This document shows, piece after piece, positions 56,276-64,000 of a stretch of 64,000 bases of DNA. Position numbers and translations under genes: made by a program. The notes beneath the pieces are model-generated. The model was not told the origin of the DNA, made no database searches, and worked only from the letters and a program-made list of their open reading frames with translations. Numbering within the stretch: the stretch's first letter is position 1; each line of letters begins with the position of its first letter. The stretch is from Mesobaculum littorinae (GTDB lineage Bacteria > Pseudomonadota > Alphaproteobacteria > Rhodobacterales > Rhodobacteraceae). The stretch lies in NCBI RefSeq assembly GCF_004011175.1, contig NZ_RQXX01000001.1, positions 982,536 through 1,046,535 on the forward strand. Reading direction: 5' to 3'.

Positions 56276-56839
56276 ATGGCACAACTGAAGATCGAACAGG
56301 GCTCGACAAGCCACTCCGCCTACAACCTGCGCCCGAGCTTCTCGGACGTCGAGGAACGGCACACGCTGGCCGTTCTGGTCGAGAACGAGCCCGGGGTCCT
56401 GGCCCGCGTTATCGGGCTCTTCTCCGGGCGCGGCTACAACATCGAAAGCCTGACGGTGGCCGAGATCGACCATACCGGGCACCGGAGCCGCATCACCATC
56501 GTCACCACCGGCACGCCGCAGGTGATCGCCCAGATCAAGGCACAGCTGGGCCGCATCGTGCCGGTGCACGAGGTTCACGACCTGACCGAAGAAGGCCGCA
56601 GCGTCGAACGCGAACTCGCGCTCTTCAAGGTGCGCGGCCAGGGCGACAAGCGGGTCGAGGCGCTGCGGCTGGCCGATATCTTTCGCGCCAGCGTGGTCGA
56701 CACGACGCTGGAAAGCTTCGTGTTCGAAATCACCGGCACGCCGGAAAAGATCGACGCCTTTGCCGATCTGATGCGCCCGCTGGGGCTGGTCGAGGTTGCG
56801 CGCACCGGGGTCGCCGCCCTGTCACGCGGGGCTGCCTGA
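56276..56839 (+). CDS. ilvH: Acetolactate synthase small (regulatory) subunit
   Basis: A 187-residue regulatory subunit. The N-terminal ACT domain (residues 25-98) contains 'LVENEPGVLARVIGLFSGRG' and 'YNIESLTVAEIDHTG', the valine-binding region; the C-terminal ALS_ss_C domain begins near residue 105. It stimulates the large subunit and confers valine feedback inhibition. ATG 56276 has AAGGAG upstream, 10 bp after the large-subunit stop. Confidence 0.95.
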   Translation: MAQLKIEQGSTSHSAYNLRPSFSDVEERHTLAVLVENEPGVLARVIGLFSGRGYNIESLTVAEIDHTGHRSRITIVTTGTPQVIAQIKAQLGRIVPVHEVHDLTEEGRSVERELALFKVRGQGDKRVEALRLADIFRASVVDTTLESFVFEITGTPEKIDAFADLMRPLGLVEVARTGVAALSRGAA

Positions 56840-56872
56840 CCATGTGATCCCTACGCAGGGTTCATTTGATCT

Positions 56873-56913
56873 TTGCCAATGATCCATATGGCCCTATATA
56901 TGGGGTCATATGG
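56873..56913 (+). promoter_or_regulatory. Promoter and palindromic operator of the toxin-antitoxin operon
   Basis: A promoter reads TTGCCA (56873-56878), 16 bp, TATATA (56895-56900). A 30-bp imperfect palindrome at 56884-56913, with 13 of 15 positions paired and outer arms CCATATG/CATATGG, covers the -10 box and ends just before the ribosome site. This is the expected arrangement for autorepression by an Xre-type antitoxin. Confidence 0.72.
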
Positions 56914-56924
56914 AGGCATCGCCC

Positions 56925-57314
56925 ATGCAGAATCTCGTCAAGGAACGCGCGTCGGACGACATGCAGGCCGTCGGACTGAAGGCGGTGGCCCGCATCGCCG
57001 AAGCATGGGCGCTGCCCCTGCGCGACGCCGCGGCGCTGGCCGACATGTCGGAATCGACGTGGAAACGCGCCCGCCGCCCCGGCTACGCGGGTGATCTGAC
57101 ACGCGACCAGATGCTGCGGCTTTCCGCGCTGGTGGGGCTTTACAAGTCACTTGAGCTTTACTTCGACGCGCCGCTGGCCCGCAGCTGGATCACCCGGCCC
57201 AACACCGGGCCGGAATTCGACGGCGCGCGCCCGGTCGACGCGATGATCCGCGGCGGCCTGCCCAAGATCCTGCGCGTGCGCGGCTATGTCGATGCGCTGC
57301 GGGGCGGTGCCTGA
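56925..57314 (+). CDS. Xre/MbcA/ParS-family antitoxin
   Basis: A 129-residue protein with an N-terminal helix-turn-helix ('WALPLRDAAALADMSESTWK', about residues 28-47) and a C-terminal toxin-binding domain with 'ARSWITRPNTGPEFDGARPV' and 'DAMIRGGLPKILRVRGYVDA', diagnostic of the MbcA/ParS/Xre antitoxins paired with RES toxins. ATG 56925 was chosen because GGAGG sits 8 bp upstream; an in-frame ATG at 56910 overlaps the operator. It should neutralise the RES toxin encoded 6 bp downstream and repress the operon. Confidence 0.87.
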   Translation: MQNLVKERASDDMQAVGLKAVARIAEAWALPLRDAAALADMSESTWKRARRPGYAGDLTRDQMLRLSALVGLYKSLELYFDAPLARSWITRPNTGPEFDGARPVDAMIRGGLPKILRVRGYVDALRGGA

Positions 57315-57320
57315 GCCCCG

Positions 57321-58091
57321 ATGCCCAGCCCCGTGTCAGACGCCCCGCGCCCCGCCCGCATGGACCTGTCCCCGGACCTGCCGGACGCCCTGCGCCTGAC
57401 CTCGATCAACGACCGGGCGCTGGTGCGCCTGATCCCCGAGACCTATCACAAGCCGCCGGTGCTGCGCGGTCTCGTCGATACCGAGGCCGAGGCCGCGATC
57501 CTGGCCGAGCTTGAGGGTCAGACCAGCGACCGCCTTATCGCCGAACGCGAAGGGGCGCGCGGGCTCGACCGGCGCGAACTGGTCTTCGCGCGGCGGGCCC
57601 AGGACCTGCAGGTCTACGGGCAAAGCCATATCAACGCGGCCTTCACCTATACCCGCCCCACGGGCAACCGGTTCAACGACGGTGATCGGGGCGCGTGGTA
57701 TTGCAGCTACCACAGCCTGACCTCGGCCGAAGAGGTGGGGTTTCACCGAACCCGAGAGCTGGGCTTTGCCGGCGTCTACGAAGACAGCGCCCGCTATGTC
57801 GAGCTGTTGGCGGATTTCATCGGCGATTTCCCCGACCTCGCCGACTGCACAGATCACCCCGCCCTGTCGCCCGACACCGGGCCGGGCTACGCCGCGGGGC
57901 AGCGGCTGGCGGGCGCGCTGCGCCGCGCGGGCCATCGCGGGCTGCTCTACCCCTCGGTCCGGGCGCCGGGCGGACGCTGCTTCGTGGCCTTCGACCCCGG
58001 CGTCGTCCAGAACGTGCGCCCCGGCGCGGGATGGACCCTGCGCTGGACCGGCACGCCCGAGTTCAGCATCGCCGCGACACCGTCGGCCTAG
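57321..58091 (+). CDS. RES-domain toxin (probable NAD+ phosphorylase/glycohydrolase)
   Basis: A 256-residue RES-domain protein. Family features are 'ALVRLIPETYHKPPVLRGLV' near residue 33, 'TRPTGNRFNDGDRGAWYCSY' near residue 112, and 'GLLYPSVRAPGGRCFVAFDP' towards the C-terminus. The Arg, Glu and Ser that form the RES active site are plausibly present. Related toxins (MbcT, ParT/RES) deplete NAD+ or modify Prs. Size is larger than minimal RES toxins (about 160 residues). The N-terminal 15 residues are Pro-rich, and translation may instead start at Met14. Paired with the antitoxin 6 bp upstream. Confidence 0.85.
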   Translation: MPSPVSDAPRPARMDLSPDLPDALRLTSINDRALVRLIPETYHKPPVLRGLVDTEAEAAILAELEGQTSDRLIAEREGARGLDRRELVFARRAQDLQVYGQSHINAAFTYTRPTGNRFNDGDRGAWYCSYHSLTSAEEVGFHRTRELGFAGVYEDSARYVELLADFIGDFPDLADCTDHPALSPDTGPGYAAGQRLAGALRRAGHRGLLYPSVRAPGGRCFVAFDPGVVQNVRPGAGWTLRWTGTPEFSIAATPSA

Positions 58092-58363
58092 GCCACGGTC
58101 CGGCCTGGGCCACCGGCCCGCCCGTGCCCCGGTGACCTTTCCACCGACCCGCCGCACGTCCGGCCACGACGCGCGGGCCCGCACGACCGCCCGGGCAAGC
58201 CCGGCGTCCCGGCGTGCACCGCACCGGAACGGCTCCGGCGCCCGCCGGGCATTCGAGGATTGGGCAGCGCCCCGGCACTGACGGCCGATGAGCGGGCGCG
58301 GCCCGTCCCGGCAGGGCCCGGTGGCCGACGGGCGTCGCGACGCCCGTGCCCCGGCCTGCGACC

Positions 58364-58897
58364 TCAGGCGCCGGTGTTGGCGCCCATCATGCCCTCGATC
58401 TCGGCCATCGCGAAGTCCAGCGTCGCGGCATCGGTCAGCACCCCGTCCTCGACCTTCTTGCCGGCCTGCGGGATCACCACCTCCATCCCCGGATGGACCT
58501 GCGCCAGCATGCCGCCCAGCACGTATTTCAGGTGCGCCTGCGCGCGCACGCCGCCCAGCGCGCCGCCCGACACGGTCATGACAAGGCAGGGCTTGCCCTT
58601 GAAGACCGACCCGTAGGCCGGGCGCGAGGCCCAGTCGATCGCGTTCTTCAGCACCCCGGGGACCGAGTAGTTGTACTCCGGCGTGACGAAGACCACGCCG
58701 TCCGCCGCGCCGATCGCCTCGCGGAACGCGGCGGCGGCGGCGGGTTCGTCCAGATCGGCGTTGTAGTGCGGGATGGTGCCGATCTCGGCCAGCTCGGTCG
58801 TGGCCCGCCCCTCAAGCCGCTGCATCAGCGCCCGCGCGGTCGCGGTGGCCGAGGACGCCGCGCGCAGCGAGCCGGAGACGAAAAGGATACGGGGCAT
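58364..58897 (-). CDS. NAD(P)H-dependent FMN reductase / quinone reductase
   Basis: A 177-residue flavodoxin-like protein: 'ILFVSGSLRAASSATATARA' (FMN phosphate loop, residues 4-23), 'FVTPEYNYSVPGVLKNAIDW' (isoalloxazine-binding loop, residues 70-89) and 'LVMTVSGGALGGVRAQAHLK'. It matches ChrR/YieF/ArsH-like NADPH-dependent FMN reductases acting on quinones, azo compounds or chromate. Stand-alone gene. ATG 58897 has AGGAGG upstream. Convergent with the RES toxin gene across a 272-bp GC-rich spacer with no further gene. Confidence 0.9.
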   Translation of the reverse strand: MPRILFVSGSLRAASSATATARALMQRLEGRATTELAEIGTIPHYNADLDEPAAAAAFREAIGAADGVVFVTPEYNYSVPGVLKNAIDWASRPAYGSVFKGKPCLVMTVSGGALGGVRAQAHLKYVLGGMLAQVHPGMEVVIPQAGKKVEDGVLTDAATLDFAMAEIEGMMGANTGA

Positions 58898-59070
58898 CAG
58901 GCGGCCCTCCTGTCATTGGTCATGGGTCATCGCGAGGAGCTATCACAGGCACTGCCTGTTGTCAGACCTCGAGGCGGTGCAACCGTGCCGCAACCCCTGT
59001 GCGGCCCCGCCTGTCCCCCGTCTGCCCCCGTCTCTCCGAGGCCCGGCCCGTCCCGGCGTGATGCGCCCCC

Positions 59071-59808
59071 TTAACCGAAGCGGCGGCGCAGCGCTGCGGC
59101 GGCAAGGTGATCTACGGCGCGGTGCAGCGCGATGGCCAGGACCGCCAGCACGACCAGGGCGGCGAACATCAGGTCGGTCTTGGCCCGCCCGTTCGCCAGC
59201 AGCATCAGGTAGCCCAGCCCGCGCGAGGCGCCGACCCATTCGCCGATCACCGCGCCGATGGGGGCATAGACCGCCGCCAGCTTCAGCCCCGACAGGAACC
59301 CCGGCAGGGCGGCGGGGATGCGCAGATACCACATCTGTCGCCAGCCCCCGCCCCCCATGACCCGCGCCTGCGCGAGCCAGGGCGCCGGCGTCTGCAACAG
59401 CGCGTCGAGGAACGAGGACGTGACCGGGAAATAGATGATCAGAAGCGCCATCGCGACCTTCGACCCCAGCCCGTAGCCGAACCACAGCGTCAGGATCGGG
59501 GCCAACGCGAAGACCGGGACCGCCTGAGTGAAGACCAGGATCGGCCCGATGGCCCCGCGGGCGGCGGGCGACAGCGCCAGCGCCACGGCCGACAGCCAGC
59601 CCAGCACGGCGCCCAGGCCCAGGCCCAGCGCGACCTCCAGCCCCGTCACGGCCGCGTGCCCGGCGATCAGGCCGGCATTGTCCACCAGGGCCGCAGCCAC
59701 CCGGACCGGCCCGGGCAGAATGAAGGACGGCACCTGCCACAGCCACACCGCCCCCTGCCACAGCACGAGGCCGAGCAGCAGCGGTAGCGCGGGCCGCAGC
59801 GCCTTCAC
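59071..59808 (-). CDS. thiX: Thiamine-precursor ABC transporter permease (ThiX type)
   Basis: A 245-residue inner-membrane permease of the nitrate/taurine/pyrimidine-precursor class. It has an N-terminal helix, six main hydrophobic segments and 'VYAPIGAVIGEWVGASRGLG', the characteristic coupling region near residue 182. GTG start at 59808. It works with the ATPase at 60017-60883 and the periplasmic ThiY-type protein at 62240-63205 to import hydroxymethylpyrimidine or a degraded thiamine pyrimidine. A 208-bp gap separates it from the ATPase gene. Confidence 0.88.
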   Translation of the reverse strand: MKALRPALPLLLGLVLWQGAVWLWQVPSFILPGPVRVAAALVDNAGLIAGHAAVTGLEVALGLGLGAVLGWLSAVALALSPAARGAIGPILVFTQAVPVFALAPILTLWFGYGLGSKVAMALLIIYFPVTSSFLDALLQTPAPWLAQARVMGGGGWRQMWYLRIPAALPGFLSGLKLAAVYAPIGAVIGEWVGASRGLGYLMLLANGRAKTDLMFAALVVLAVLAIALHRAVDHLAAAALRRRFG

Positions 59809-60016
59809 GCGGGACGCCCCGCTGCGCGGACGGCCGGGGTGGCGGGATGTGACGGCAAGCCTGCGGGCACCGGTTCCGGTGCGGGCCCGAACCGGCAGCG
59901 GTCGTCATGCGGCGCGCGGCGGCACCCCGGCTTCGGCCATTGTTCCTCGGTTGCGCACGGGGCGGCTCGGCGCCCTCCACGAGATGGGGCCGCCGCCCCT
60001 GAACACCCCCACCCCG

Positions 60017-60883
60017 TCATGTCAGGCCCTCCGCGGACGGAGCTGCCGCGGGCTGGCACTCGCACGCCAGCAGGTGCCGGGTCAGGGCTCCGGTCGCTTC
60101 CAGCGTTTCCGGCGCGTCGGGGGGGCGCGGTGCGGGAGCGCGCGGCGGGGCAAGCTCGGTCAGCCCCCGGTGCGTCAGCAGAAGGATATGGTCGCCCAGC
60201 CGCGCGGCCTCGGCCGGATCATGGGTGACGTGAAGGATGGTGCGCCCCCGCAGCAGCGCGGCGGCAAGGTCCTGCATCCGCACCCGCGTGGCGATGTCGA
60301 GGGCCGAGAAGGGTTCATCGAGCAGCACCACGGGGCGGTCCTCGATCAGCGTGCGCGCCAGCGCGACCCGCTGCCGCTGCCCGCCGGACAGCGCGCGGGG
60401 CTTGCGCGCGGCCATCCCCGATAGGCCCACCCGCTCCAGCATCGCCTCCGCGGCACGGGTATCGGGCGTCTCGCCGCGCAGGCGGGCGCCGATAAGCAGG
60501 TTGTCGCGGGCCGTAAGCCAGGGCAACAGCATGTCCGCCTGCGCCATCAGCGCCACCCGTCCTGCCAGGGGCGCACCGTCGGCGGCCCCGAGATCGCCGG
60601 CAAAGGAGATCCCGTCGGCGATCCCCGCCAGGAGGTGCAAAAAGGTCGACTTCCCCACGCCCGACGGCCCCAGCAGGCAGGTCCACCGCCCCGGCGCCAC
60701 GGCAAGGTCGAGCGGACCGAAGAGCGTCTGCGCGCCAACCCGGGCCCGGCCCCGCAGCCTCAGTCCCGGCGGCGCGCGACGGTCGGGGCCGACCGGCCCA
60801 TTTTCCGGGCGCAGAATGCAGGGCGGGTCGGTGCGGTCGACACCAGCCCGCTGGCCATAGGGTCCGGGCCACGCCCTAGGCAT
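60017..60883 (-). CDS. thiZ: Thiamine-precursor ABC transporter ATPase (ThiZ type)
   Basis: About 288 residues, start uncertain. The ATPase domain begins near residue 45 ('GAQTLFGPLDLAVAPG'). Walker A 'GPSGVGKS', signature 'LSGGQRQRVALARTL' and Walker B 'VVLLDEPFSALD' are all present, with the H-loop His in 'ILHVTHDPAEAARLGDHILL'. The frame stays open to 61426, but upstream sequence is repeat DNA. ATG 60883 is the nearest ATG giving a sensible length and lacks a good ribosome site. Members of this class energise uptake of pyrimidine precursors with ThiX and ThiY. Confidence 0.8.
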   Translation of the reverse strand: MPRAWPGPYGQRAGVDRTDPPCILRPENGPVGPDRRAPPGLRLRGRARVGAQTLFGPLDLAVAPGRWTCLLGPSGVGKSTFLHLLAGIADGISFAGDLGAADGAPLAGRVALMAQADMLLPWLTARDNLLIGARLRGETPDTRAAEAMLERVGLSGMAARKPRALSGGQRQRVALARTLIEDRPVVLLDEPFSALDIATRVRMQDLAAALLRGRTILHVTHDPAEAARLGDHILLLTHRGLTELAPPRAPAPRPPDAPETLEATGALTRHLLACECQPAAAPSAEGLT

Positions 60884-61571
60884 CAGGAGACATCCCGGTA
60901 GATGCCCGGCAAGCTGCCGGGTCGCCGGGGTAACGGGTCTCCGGCGGTGGTAGACGCAGGGCCCGAGAAAACGGTCCCCTCCCCGGGATCGTTGTGCGCG
61001 CGCTCCCCTGGTCGCTGGACCAGCCTCCCCGTCGCTCCAAAGGCTGCCGGGCATCGACGGGCCCCGGGGAACCGCCGCAAAACCCCCGGCGCGGAGGAAG
61101 GACGGCATCTGCCTTGCCTGCCGCATACGCCGCCTGACCGACCGCCGCGGCCGCGAAAACCGTGGCCCGCCCCTCGCAATACGTGGGCAGCCGTCCCGCC
61201 GAGGGCTTTCTACCCGACATCCCGACCGCCTCTCCCCCGGCCTTTGGTGCCCGGAGGGAGGTCCGGCATTCCGCCCCCCCCCCCGCTTATTAGTGCGGCC
61301 ACGTGGCGTGCCCTTGACCGTCCCTTGAGCCATCCAGCGCGCGGTACCCGGAGGGAAGTCCGGTATCCCGCCCACCCGCGTTCTCGTGCAACCGCATGGC
61401 GCCCCCTTGTCCGTCCCTTGCGACACCCGGCCCGTGGTACCCTAAGGGAGGTTCGGCATCCCGGCCCTCCGCATCTTCGGGCGACCGCCTGAGGCCCCCT
61501 TGGCCGTCCCTTGCGGCCCCGGCACAAGAGCCGGCGACGCCGACGGCCCCCTCCGCATACCGCTTGCGGGG
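60884..61571. other. Long non-coding gap inside the thiamine-salvage operon
   Basis: A 688-bp gap between tenA and thiZ, where close spacing would be expected. The part nearest thiZ (60884-61246) shows no gene: its reading frames are Arg/Pro/Gly-rich shadows. The tenA-proximal part carries three 93-bp imperfect tandem repeats, listed separately. No TPP riboswitch elements were recognised. A secondary promoter for thiZ-thiX could lie here. Confidence 0.5.
61247..61530. repeat. Three imperfect tandem repeats, period 93 bp
   Basis: The sequence CCGTCCCTTG recurs at 61318, 61411 and 61504, exactly 93 bp apart. A second marker, GTCCGG(C/T)AT or GTTCGGCAT after a (G)GAGGGA or AAGGGA run, recurs at 61261, 61358 and 61451 (97 and 93 bp); the first unit is 4 bp longer because of a poly-C run at 61274-61284. 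Because 93 is divisible by three, the minus strand reads as repeated RTSLRVPRAG-like blocks without stops, but no start or conserved product supports coding. Confidence 0.75.
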
Positions 61572-62243
61572 TCACGGACGCAGACCCATGTCCCAGAACC
61601 CCACCTCGAGCCGGGTCGCGGTGGCGAACCTGTCGCACAGCGACGCCCAGCGCGGGCTGTCCTGCATCCCGGGGCCCAACCGGCGGGCCACGGCGCCGTC
61701 GATCAGGCCACCGACCCGGGTGCAAAGGTCCTGATAGCCGGGCCCCCCGTAGGTTTCGATCCAGTCGCGATAGGGCGTCTCGCCCGCCTCCGCCAGAAGC
61801 CGCGCGCCGATCTCGCCATAGCCCAGGACGCAGGGCGCCAGCGCCGCCAGCAGGTCGAGCAGGTCGCCCGCGTGGCCGGCATCCAGCACGTAGCGGGTAT
61901 AGGCCAGGGTCGCGGGGGCCTCCTGCGTGGCGAAAAGCGTCGCCTCGTCCAGCCCTTCTGCCGCGCAGGTCGCGACATGCAGGCGCATCTCGTCGTCTAT
62001 CAGTGCATGCAGCGTCGCGGCGCAAAGACGCATGTCCTCGATGTTGTCGCACTTGGTCGCCGCCAGCGCCCAGGCGCGCGAGAAATGGACGAGGAACACG
62101 TAGTCCTGCCGCAGGTAGTGCAGGTACGCCACGCGCGGCAGGTCGCCCCGCCCCAGCCCCGCGACGAAGGCGTGGCGGGTATAGGCGTCCCAAGCGGGCC
62201 CCGCAGCCGCGCGCCACGCAGGGAATGTCGCGCCGTAGCTCAT
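61572..62243 (-). CDS. tenA: TenA-family aminopyrimidine aminohydrolase (thiaminase II)
   Basis: A 223-residue TenA protein. Landmarks: 'RHAFVAGLGRGDLPRVAYLH' (residues 23-42), 'YLRQDYVFLVHFSRAWALAA', an Asp-containing loop 'LHALIDDEMRLHVATCAAEG' with a Cys near residue 93, and 'YGEIGARLLAEAGETPYRDW' with the active-site Glu region. It hydrolyses formylaminopyrimidine-derived amines to HMP, feeding thiamine synthesis. Start overlaps the ThiY-type gene stop (ATGA). Confidence 0.9.
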   Translation of the reverse strand: MSYGATFPAWRAAAGPAWDAYTRHAFVAGLGRGDLPRVAYLHYLRQDYVFLVHFSRAWALAATKCDNIEDMRLCAATLHALIDDEMRLHVATCAAEGLDEATLFATQEAPATLAYTRYVLDAGHAGDLLDLLAALAPCVLGYGEIGARLLAEAGETPYRDWIETYGGPGYQDLCTRVGGLIDGAVARRLGPGMQDSPRWASLCDRFATATRLEVGFWDMGLRP

Positions 62244-63205
62244 TCCCCCGCGCCCTCCTGCGGGGCGGAAAGCGCCGGATCGATCTCGATGGCGAGGCCG
62301 GACACCGGGCGCGTTCCGGTCACCAGGCCCGCGCCCTCCAGGAACGCTTCGAACCGCACGTAGCGCCCACGGTCCAGCGCGGCGGGACGCAGCGCGAAGC
62401 GGGGCAGCGTGTCTGCCCAGGCCGCCCGGTTCAGATCGTCATCCAGCTCACCCGCGTAGCCGGCGAAGACCTCCCACGCCTTGTCGGGATGGTTCAGCAT
62501 GTAGTGCCTGGCCTTCTCGGTCGCGGCGAGGAAGCGGGCGACACGGTCGGGGTCCATCAGTTCGGGGTTGGCGACGTAGATCAGCTCATCATAGATCGGC
62601 ACGCCATGCTCCTCGGGGTAGAAACAGCGACCGGCGACGCCCTCGATCTTCATCTGGTTCAACTCGAAATTGCGGAAGGCGCCGATCACCGCGTCGACCT
62701 GCCCCGCCATCAGCGCGGGCGAGAGGGCGAAGTTCACGTTGACCAGCTCGACATCGTCGAGCGTCAGGTCCGCGCCGCGCAGCATCGCCGCCAGCATCGC
62801 CTCTTCGACGCCGGCGATGGAAAAGCCGATCTTGCGGCCCTCGAGGTCGGAAAGGTCGGCCACCGGACCGTCGTCCCGCACCAGCAGGCAGTTGAGGGGC
62901 GAGGCGATCAGCGTGCCGACACGTTGCAGCGGCACCCCCTCGGCCACCTGCAGGTGCAGTTGCGGCTGGTAGGACACCGCAAGGTCGGCCCGCCCGGCCG
63001 CCGCCATCTTGGGCGGATCGGCCGGGTCGGCGGGCGCCACGATCTCGACGTCCAGCCCGGCATCCTCGAAATAGCCCAGCTCTTCGGCCAGTATGATTGG
63101 CCCGTGGTCGGGGTTCACGAACCAGTCGAGCGCCACGGTCATCTCGTCCTGCGCGATCGCGGGGCTGGCAATAAGGGTGGCGGCACAAATCGCGGCACGG
63201 ATCAT
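62240..63205 (-). CDS. thiY: Thiamine-precursor periplasmic binding protein (ThiY, NMT1/THI5-like)
   Basis: A 321-residue exported protein. Signal peptide 'MIRAAICAATLIASPAIAQD', then the NMT1/THI5-like fold: 'VALDWFVNPDHGPIILAEEL' (residues 24-43), 'VSYQPQLHLQVAEGVPLQRV', 'GRKIGFSIAGVEEAMLAAML'. ThiY proteins bind formylaminopyrimidine. Overlaps both neighbours by four bases (ATGA), linking it tightly with the ThiF-like and TenA genes. Confidence 0.9.
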   Translation of the reverse strand: MIRAAICAATLIASPAIAQDEMTVALDWFVNPDHGPIILAEELGYFEDAGLDVEIVAPADPADPPKMAAAGRADLAVSYQPQLHLQVAEGVPLQRVGTLIASPLNCLLVRDDGPVADLSDLEGRKIGFSIAGVEEAMLAAMLRGADLTLDDVELVNVNFALSPALMAGQVDAVIGAFRNFELNQMKIEGVAGRCFYPEEHGVPIYDELIYVANPELMDPDRVARFLAATEKARHYMLNHPDKAWEVFAGYAGELDDDLNRAAWADTLPRFALRPAALDRGRYVRFEAFLEGAGLVTGTRPVSGLAIEIDPALSAPQEGAGE

Positions 63206-64000
63206 CGAAGGTCTCCTTCCAATCGGGTGTCGCCGAGGGCGACGAGGGTGATGTCGCCGTCCCAGACGGCGGCGAGACGGCGGGCGGCGTTCCAGGAGCG
63301 CTGGCCCGAGCGGCAGCAGAGAACCGCGCGCTGTCCCGGCTTCGGGCGCGGCCCCTCGGCACCAATGGCCTCGACCGTCAGGCGCCGCGCCGCCGGGTGG
63401 GCCAGCGGCCCCTCGTCGGGGCGGCGCAGGTCGACGACGAAGTCATCTGCCCCGATCCGGTCCGCCGCGATGAAACGGTGTGCATGCTCGGGTTCGGGAG
63501 CACCGGAAAAACCGAACCCGCCCATCCGCCACGTCGCGGCATCGAAGCTTGCGACCCGGCCCAGCGGGCTTGGTTCCAAGCCTGCCGCGACGGCCAGCGC
63601 CATCTGCGCCTGCAGCGCGCCGATCACGCCAACCACCGGGCCCAGCACGCCGTCCTCGGCGCAAGAGCCCAGCCTGTCGGGCAGATCGGGAAACACCGCG
63701 CGCAGCGACGGCGCCCCGCCGCAGAACCCGCCCGCGTACCCCTCGCGCCCGACGACCGAGGCGTGGATCAGCGGCAGTTGCGCGTCAAGGCAGTGGTCCG
63801 ACAGGATGTAGCTGACCGCAAAGCTGTCGGCGCAGTCCAGAACCGCGGCAGCGCCCTCGGCCAGCTGCGCGACGTTGCCCGGGTCGAGCGCGCCGATCAC
63901 CGGGTCGATTCGGGTGTCGGGGTTGAGGGCGCGCAGCGTCTCGGCCGCCGCGACGGCCTTGGGCTGGCCCAGATCGGTCTCGCGGAACAGCGTCTGGCGA
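63202..64000 (-). CDS. thiF: ThiF/MoeB-family adenylyltransferase with C-terminal rhodanese-like domain (partial, runs off right edge)
   Basis: The last 265 residues of an E1-like enzyme; its N-terminal ATP-binding part lies beyond base 64000. Visible are 'RQTLFRETDLGQPKAVAAAE', 'AAAVLDCADSFAVSYILSDH' and 'VLGPVVGVIGALQAQMALAV', typical of ThiF/MoeB. A C-terminal rhodanese-like segment has the P-loop 'CCRSGQRSWNAA'. ThiF adenylates ThiS so that it can receive sulfur for the thiazole ring. Its overlap with thiY supports the thiamine role over molybdopterin synthesis. Confidence 0.85.
   Translation of the reverse strand, partial: RQTLFRETDLGQPKAVAAAETLRALNPDTRIDPVIGALDPGNVAQLAEGAAAVLDCADSFAVSYILSDHCLDAQLPLIHASVVGREGYAGGFCGGAPSLRAVFPDLPDRLGSCAEDGVLGPVVGVIGALQAQMALAVAAGLEPSPLGRVASFDAATWRMGGFGFSGAPEPEHAHRFIAADRIGADDFVVDLRRPDEGPLAHPAARRLTVEAIGAEGPRPKPGQRAVLCCRSGQRSWNAARRLAAVWDGDITLVALGDTRLEGDLR

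Noticed and set aside
61274-61284. Poly-C run as a phase-variation switch
   Set aside because: It lies in non-coding repeat DNA with no gene or promoter that its length could switch.
60884-61426. N-terminal extension of the ThiZ-type ATPase through the tandem repeats
   Set aside because: The extra 181 residues are repetitive, Arg/Gly/Pro-rich and unrelated to any ABC domain; the open frame results from repeat period and GC content.
60884-61571. TPP riboswitch in the thiamine operon gap
   Set aside because: I could not find the conserved thi-box segments; the operon start lies beyond the right edge, where a riboswitch would be expected.

Overview
The window is a high-GC chromosomal segment of an alphaproteobacterium, most likely Rhodobacteraceae (Roseobacter/Paracoccus relatives). 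This is inferred from the density of ABC and TRAP importers, the gbpR-chvE-ggu-type sugar locus, GbcA/GbcB-like betaine demethylation genes, the kynB-kynU pair, the thiF-thiY-tenA-thiZ-thiX order and the general protein style. I saw no rRNA, tRNA, CRISPR array, insertion sequence or integrase.

Layout. 1-4.8 kb (minus): an oligopeptide/amine-type ABC importer (fused ATPase, binding protein, two permeases; the last gene runs off the left edge). 5.2-11.4 kb: quaternary-amine catabolism, with an FMN/Fe-S/FAD N-demethylase of the DgcA/StcD type, a TetR regulator, a LysR regulator with a near-ideal operator, and a Rieske oxygenase plus its reductase (GbcA/GbcB-like). 11.5-12.1 kb: decayed remnants of an aldehyde dehydrogenase and an AraC-family regulator. 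12.3-17.2 kb: a complete Liv-type ABC operon, followed by a polytopic membrane protein of unknown role (17.5-18.9 kb).

18.9-34.0 kb is one large sugar-acid catabolic region: two complete CUT2-type sugar ABC importers (YtfQRT/YjfF-like and ChvE/GguAB-like) bracket sugar 1-dehydrogenase, IlvD/Edd-type sugar-acid dehydratase, GguC/AraD1-type protein and 2-ketoglutarate-semialdehyde dehydrogenase genes. This is the non-phosphorylative L-arabinose route to 2-oxoglutarate, with a GbpR-like LysR regulator divergent from chvE. No lactonase gene is visible.

34.2-41.9 kb: a large-subunit catalase, then a TetR regulator divergent from an RND efflux pair with no outer-membrane partner. 42.1-44.2 kb: an exported phytase-like/esterase-like protein with a strong terminator. 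44.6-47.1 kb: a MarR regulator, kynurenine formamidase-like hydrolase and kynureninase in one overlapping operon. 47.1-47.7 kb: an AT-rich orphan membrane protein that looks acquired. 47.7-52.2 kb: a TRAP transporter with an unusually long large subunit. 52.5-54.1 kb: a GH13 glucosidase.

54.3-56.8 kb: acetolactate synthase genes behind a readable leader-peptide attenuator (Leu-Val-Val-Ile-Val run, antiterminator, terminator). 56.9-58.1 kb: a RES-Xre toxin-antitoxin pair with a palindromic operator over its -10 box. 58.4-58.9 kb: an NADPH-dependent FMN reductase. 59.1-64.0 kb (minus): the thiamine-precursor salvage operon, interrupted between tenA and thiZ by about 690 bp of non-coding DNA carrying three 93-bp imperfect tandem repeats. 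Coordinates and motifs were read by eye. Family names rest on recognised motifs and context, not on searches.
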